The notes beneath the pieces were generated by a model. It did no database searches and had not been told where the DNA came from. It saw nothing but the letters and a program-made list of their open reading frames with translations. DNA of 64,000 nt from positions 219,727 to 283,726 of the forward strand of contig NZ_JAGPXN010000005.1 of assembly GCF_018070575.1 (NCBI RefSeq), given 5' to 3'. The translations under genes and the position numbers were made by a program. Source of the DNA: Micromonospora sp. C31 (GTDB lineage Bacteria; Actinomycetota; Actinomycetes; Mycobacteriales; Micromonosporaceae). Positions 60,861 through 64,000 of the stretch are shown here, piece by piece. Position 1 is the stretch's first letter. Every line of letters begins with the position of its first letter.

Positions 60861-61883
60861 TTGGCCAAGCGTGTGATCAACGTACCGCTGTCTGTTCTCG
60901 ATCTCGCTCCCGTCGCGGCCGGCGCCACCGCCGGCGCGGCGCTGCGGCACACCACCGAGCTGGCCCGGCGCACGGAGGAACTCGGGTACCGCCGGTTCTG
61001 GGTGGCCGAGCATCACAACATGCCGGCGATCGCGAGTTCCGCCCCGGCGGTGCTGCTCGCACACCTGGCGGCGCACACGTCGACGATCCGGCTGGGCTCG
61101 GGCGGGGTGATGCTGCCCAACCACGCGCCGCTGGTCGTGGCCGAGCAGTTCGGCACACTGGAGGCGCTGCACCCGGGCCGCATCGACCTGGGCATCGGCC
61201 GCGCCCCGGGCACCGACCAGGTGACCGCGCTGGCGCTGCGCCGGACGACGGACGGGCTGTCGGCGGAGGGCTTCCCCCGGGAGCTGGCGGACCTGATGAA
61301 CTACTTCAGCGGCGAGCGGCCGGGGCCGATCACGGCCACCCCCGGCCTCGGCGAGCAGCCGGCGGTCTGGCTGCTCGGCTCCAGCGGGTTCAGCGCCCAG
61401 CTCGCCGGGCTGCTGGGCCTGCCGTTCTCCTTCGCGCACCACTTCAGCGCGCAGCACACGGTGCCGGCGCTGGCGCTGTACCGGCAGCACTTCCGACCGT
61501 CGAAGTGGCTGGACGCGCCGTACGCGATGGTGGCCGTCAACGCGGTGTGCGCGGACACCGACGAGCGGGCGGAGTGGCTGGCGGGGCCGGCGTTGCTGTC
61601 GTTCCTGCGGCTGCGCTCGGGTCGCCTGGAGCCCCTGTCGACGCCGGACGAGGCGGCGGCCCACCCGTACACGGAGGCCGAGCGCGAGTTCATGCGCCAG
61701 CGCCGGGAGAGTCAGGCGACGGGCTCCCCGGAGACGGTACGGCGGCAGCTCGGTGCGCTGCTGGCGCGTACCGGCGCCGACGAGCTGATGCTGACCACGC
61801 TGGTGTACGACGTGGCCGACCGGGTGCGCTCGTACGAGCTGATCGCCGGGCAGGTGGCCGGTGGCCTGCGCCGCGAGGGCTGA
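60861..61883 (+). CDS. LLM-class (luciferase-like) flavin-dependent oxidoreductase
   Basis: 340 aa, MsnO8/YhbW-type. VPLSVLDLAPVAAG at the start, EELGYRRFWVAEHHNMPAIASSAP with the conserved His, and RIDLGIGRAPGTDQ are diagnostic. The SSGFSAQLAGLLGLPFSFAHHFS region matches the flavin-binding strand. The substrate is unknown. The start is TTG 60861 or the in-frame GTG 60873; the ribosome-binding site is weak. Confidence 0.88.
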   Translation: MAKRVINVPLSVLDLAPVAAGATAGAALRHTTELARRTEELGYRRFWVAEHHNMPAIASSAPAVLLAHLAAHTSTIRLGSGGVMLPNHAPLVVAEQFGTLEALHPGRIDLGIGRAPGTDQVTALALRRTTDGLSAEGFPRELADLMNYFSGERPGPITATPGLGEQPAVWLLGSSGFSAQLAGLLGLPFSFAHHFSAQHTVPALALYRQHFRPSKWLDAPYAMVAVNAVCADTDERAEWLAGPALLSFLRLRSGRLEPLSTPDEAAAHPYTEAEREFMRQRRESQATGSPETVRRQLGALLARTGADELMLTTLVYDVADRVRSYELIAGQVAGGLRREG

Positions 61884-62040
61884 AACACGATCTTCACGTC
61901 GGCGTCACCGGGGCGACGCGTGGCCCGTCTAGCTTTGTCCTCGGTGGTGGTACGGCATTCCCGGTCGGGACGGGTCGGGGGTGCCGCGGTGTGGGGCACC
62001 GGGCCGGAGCTGTGCGGATTCCGCGGCTGCGGTCCGGTGC

Positions 62041-62130
62041 CCGATCTGCCTCGCGACCGTGGCCCGGCGCCCGATCTGCCTCGCGACCGTGGCCCGGCGC
62101 CCGTTCGGCCCCGTGACCGGTCGCCGGCCG
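62041..62130. repeat. 30-bp tandem duplication
   Basis: 62041-62070 and 62071-62100 are identical 30-mers, and 62101-62130 is a degenerate third copy. They lie in the 287-bp convergent spacer 61884-62170, which contains no gene or clear terminator. Confidence 0.85.
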
Positions 62131-62170
62131 ACGGAGCGCCGCGAGGCGCCGCCGCCGGCCGAGCACCGGC

Positions 62171-64000
62171 TCAGCGGAGGTGGATGTCGGGCCTGGGCGG
62201 GGCGGCCATCCGGTCGCCGATGAAGAAGCCCGGGTGCGGGGGCTGGTTGTAGGCGGTGTTCTGCCAGGCGACCGCGACCCGGTACTGCGGGTCGTGCATG
62301 AGGGTGTGGATGCGGGTGCCGGTGGGCGAGGGCGTGCTGTAGATCCGTAGGGCCCGGCTGTCGGTGGTGCGCCAGACGACCTCCTCGCGCCAGTCGCCGA
62401 ACAGGTCGGCGGAGAGCGCCGGGTTGGACTTGGTGCCGTTGTTCGTCGCCACGCCGCTGGCGGTCAGCAGACGGGTGTCGCCGCCGGTGCCGTACTTGTC
62501 GATCCGGGTGCCGTCGAGCAGTTCCCTGACGGGGTCGCCGTCCCACCAGGCGAGGAAGTTCGCCGAGGACGGCCGGCGTCCGACCACGGCACCGTTGGCG
62601 CCGTACAGGTCACCCATGTGGGTGCCGGCGCCCCAGAACTCGGCGCCGGGGTTGCCGGCGTGGATGTCGGCGGCGACGCCCCGGCCCGGGCCCTCGGCTC
62701 CGCCGTTGTCCGGCCGTTGCCAGACGACCTGACCGGTGCGGGCGTCGTGCAGGTCGGCCGCCGGCTGGTTGCCGGACTCGTGGATCGTGAAGACCTCCAG
62801 GCCGGCGCGGGCGGGGACGAGGTCGCCGACGTGCAGGGCGTCGCCGTGGCCGAAGCGGGTGGCGTACATGAGACGGCCGTCGTCGTCGATGGTGGCCGAC
62901 CCGTACACGATCTCCTGCCGGCCGTCGGCGTCGACGTCGGCGACGGACAGGTTGTGGTTGCCCTGGCCGTGGGCGGCGCCGTTGCCCGAGACGTTGGAGT
63001 CGAAGGTCCACCGCTTGCGCAGGGTGCCGTCGCGGAAGTCCCAGGCTGCCACGACCGCGCGGGTGTAGTAGCCCCGGGCCATCACCAGTGAGGGCCGTCG
63101 CCCGTCGAGGTAGGCGGTGGCGGCGAGGAACCGGTCGACCCGGTTGCCGTAGTTGTCACCCCAGGAGGAGACCGTGCCGCGCGGCGGGTCGTAGTTGACG
63201 GTGGACAGGACCGCGCCGGTGTGGCCGTCGAACATGGTCAGGTACTCGGGGCCGGCGAGGACGTACCCGCTGGAGTTACGGTGGTCGGCGGTGGCGGAGC
63301 CGATCACCTGGCCGGTGCCGGAGCGGGTGCCGTCGGCCGTCTTCATGGCCACCTCGGCGCGGCCGTCGCCGTCGTAGTCGTACACCTGGAACTGGGTGTA
63401 GTGGGCACCGGCGCGGATGTTGCGGCCCAGGTCGACGCGCCACAGCCGGGTGCCGGTGAGGGTGTACGCGTCGACGTACACGTTGCCGGTGTAGCCGGAC
63501 TGGGAGTTGTCCTTGGCGTTGGACGGCTCCCACTTGACCACGAACTCGTAGTCGCCGTCGCCGTCGAGGTCGCCGACGGAGGCGTCGTTGGCGGAGTACG
63601 TGTAGCTCTCGCCGCTCGGCGTGCTCGCGCCCGGCGGCACCTGCAACGGCACGTCGAGGTACCCGGCGGGGAACTGGAGCGCGACCGCGGAGGCGGCCTG
63701 TTCCACACCACCGACCACGGCGCGCACCGTGTAGGTCGCGCCGGCCGCCGCGCCGCTGTCGAGGTAGTTGGTGGCCCCGGTGATCGGGCTGCCGTTGACC
63801 CTGGTCGCGCCGCGGTAGAGGTTGAAGGCCACCCCGGTGGTCTCGGTGCCGAGCAGCCGCCAGGAGACCAGGTTGCCGGTGCCGGAGCGGACGCTGACCA
63901 GGCCCCGGTCGAGGTCCTCCATCTGCACCGCCCCGGGTGGGGGTTCGGTGGTCGGCGGCGGGGTGGGGGGCGGGGCGGTGGTCGGCGGCGGGGTGGTGGG
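62171..64000 (-). CDS. rhamnogalacturonan lyase, PL11 catalytic module (5' end outside window)
   Basis: Secreted pectin-degrading enzyme that cleaves the rhamnogalacturonan I backbone. 609 codons are present. The first about 24 are a Pro/Thr-rich linker (PTTPPPTT type), in frame to the edge, so an N-terminal domain (probably a carbohydrate-binding module) and signal peptide lie outside. The PL11 propeller follows, with Ca2+-type loops DLDGDGDYEFVVKW, DYDGDGRAEVAMKT and DVDADGRQEI, and ends AYNQPPHPGFFIGD, diagnostic of the YesW/YesX family. Confidence 0.92.
   Translation of the reverse strand, partial: PTTPPPTTAPPPTPPPTTEPPPGAVQMEDLDRGLVSVRSGTGNLVSWRLLGTETTGVAFNLYRGATRVNGSPITGATNYLDSGAAAGATYTVRAVVGGVEQAASAVALQFPAGYLDVPLQVPPGASTPSGESYTYSANDASVGDLDGDGDYEFVVKWEPSNAKDNSQSGYTGNVYVDAYTLTGTRLWRVDLGRNIRAGAHYTQFQVYDYDGDGRAEVAMKTADGTRSGTGQVIGSATADHRNSSGYVLAGPEYLTMFDGHTGAVLSTVNYDPPRGTVSSWGDNYGNRVDRFLAATAYLDGRRPSLVMARGYYTRAVVAAWDFRDGTLRKRWTFDSNVSGNGAAHGQGNHNLSVADVDADGRQEIVYGSATIDDDGRLMYATRFGHGDALHVGDLVPARAGLEVFTIHESGNQPAADLHDARTGQVVWQRPDNGGAEGPGRGVAADIHAGNPGAEFWGAGTHMGDLYGANGAVVGRRPSSANFLAWWDGDPVRELLDGTRIDKYGTGGDTRLLTASGVATNNGTKSNPALSADLFGDWREEVVWRTTDSRALRIYSTPSPTGTRIHTLMHDPQYRVAVAWQNTAYNQPPHPGFFIGDRMAAPPRPDIHLR

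Overview
The window is very GC-rich DNA with a strong third-position GC bias, many GTG starts and some TTG starts. It carries actinobacterial marker genes: whiA, mycothiol-dependent enzymes, a pdtaR-type ANTAR regulator, the CoaE-GrpB fusion and a DUF5753-type XRE regulator. Gene content and the style of the short repeats point to a Micromonosporaceae member (Micromonospora or a close relative). The genus is inferred and was not tested.

Layout. 0-14.5 kb: start of gap, then whiA, yvcK and rapZ (overlapping genes), recQ facing the other way, uvrC, an MFS transporter, a Rieske lipoprotein, uvrA and rsgA. 14.5-24.2 kb: a mycothiol-dependent enzyme, a metallo-beta-lactamase-fold hydrolase, a DedA protein, a methyltransferase, a cold-shock gene, a possible cell-wall peptidase, a CocE-type hydrolase, and MarR with a divergent MMPL transporter. 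24.3-31 kb: typA, a methyltransferase, and a cell-wall-flavoured group (class A serine hydrolase, tyrosine phosphatase, dipeptide epimerase, NlpC/P60 endopeptidase). 31-35 kb: a TerC gene behind a yybP-ykoY manganese riboswitch, followed by an accessory patch with a broken SDR gene, a small inverted-repeat element, a secreted SH3-like protein and an XRE regulator. 35-48.3 kb: uvrB, a duplicated-domain membrane protein, coaE, a PadR/GyrI-like pair, rpsA, a methyltransferase with a decayed Uma2 gene, a DUF2945/DUF3140 pair and polA. 48.3-56 kb: two amino-acid ABC importers read in one direction (livKHMGF, then a polar amino-acid importer). 56-64 kb: a beta-propeller-like lipoprotein, pdtaR, an unusual tRNA with a CAA anticodon followed by an HTH/LAGLIDADG gene, a divergent transsulfuration-enzyme/Lrp pair, an LLM oxidoreductase, and the catalytic part of a secreted rhamnogalacturonan lyase running off the right edge.

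How it fits together. The window joins two conserved actinobacterial neighbourhoods: uvrC-rapZ-yvcK-whiA-gap, and pdtaR-polA-rpsA-coaE-uvrB-uvrA. It therefore holds all three UvrABC subunits, DNA polymerase I and RecQ, which is a nearly complete nucleotide-excision-repair set. At least twelve genes have a TANNNT hexamer 6-7 nt before the start codon and no clear Shine-Dalgarno sequence, so leaderless transcription looks common here and helps choose starts. Intrinsic hairpins punctuate most convergent junctions. One with a T-tract lies between livK and livHMGF and probably lowers read-through.

The most unusual items are the CAA-anticodon tRNA without a long variable arm next to the LAGLIDADG/HTH gene, a pair of palindromic repeats inserted in frame within yvcK, a 57-bp in-frame tandem repeat in uvrC, the manganese riboswitch, and an Asp-to-Asn change in the first proton-relay position of the MMPL transporter.
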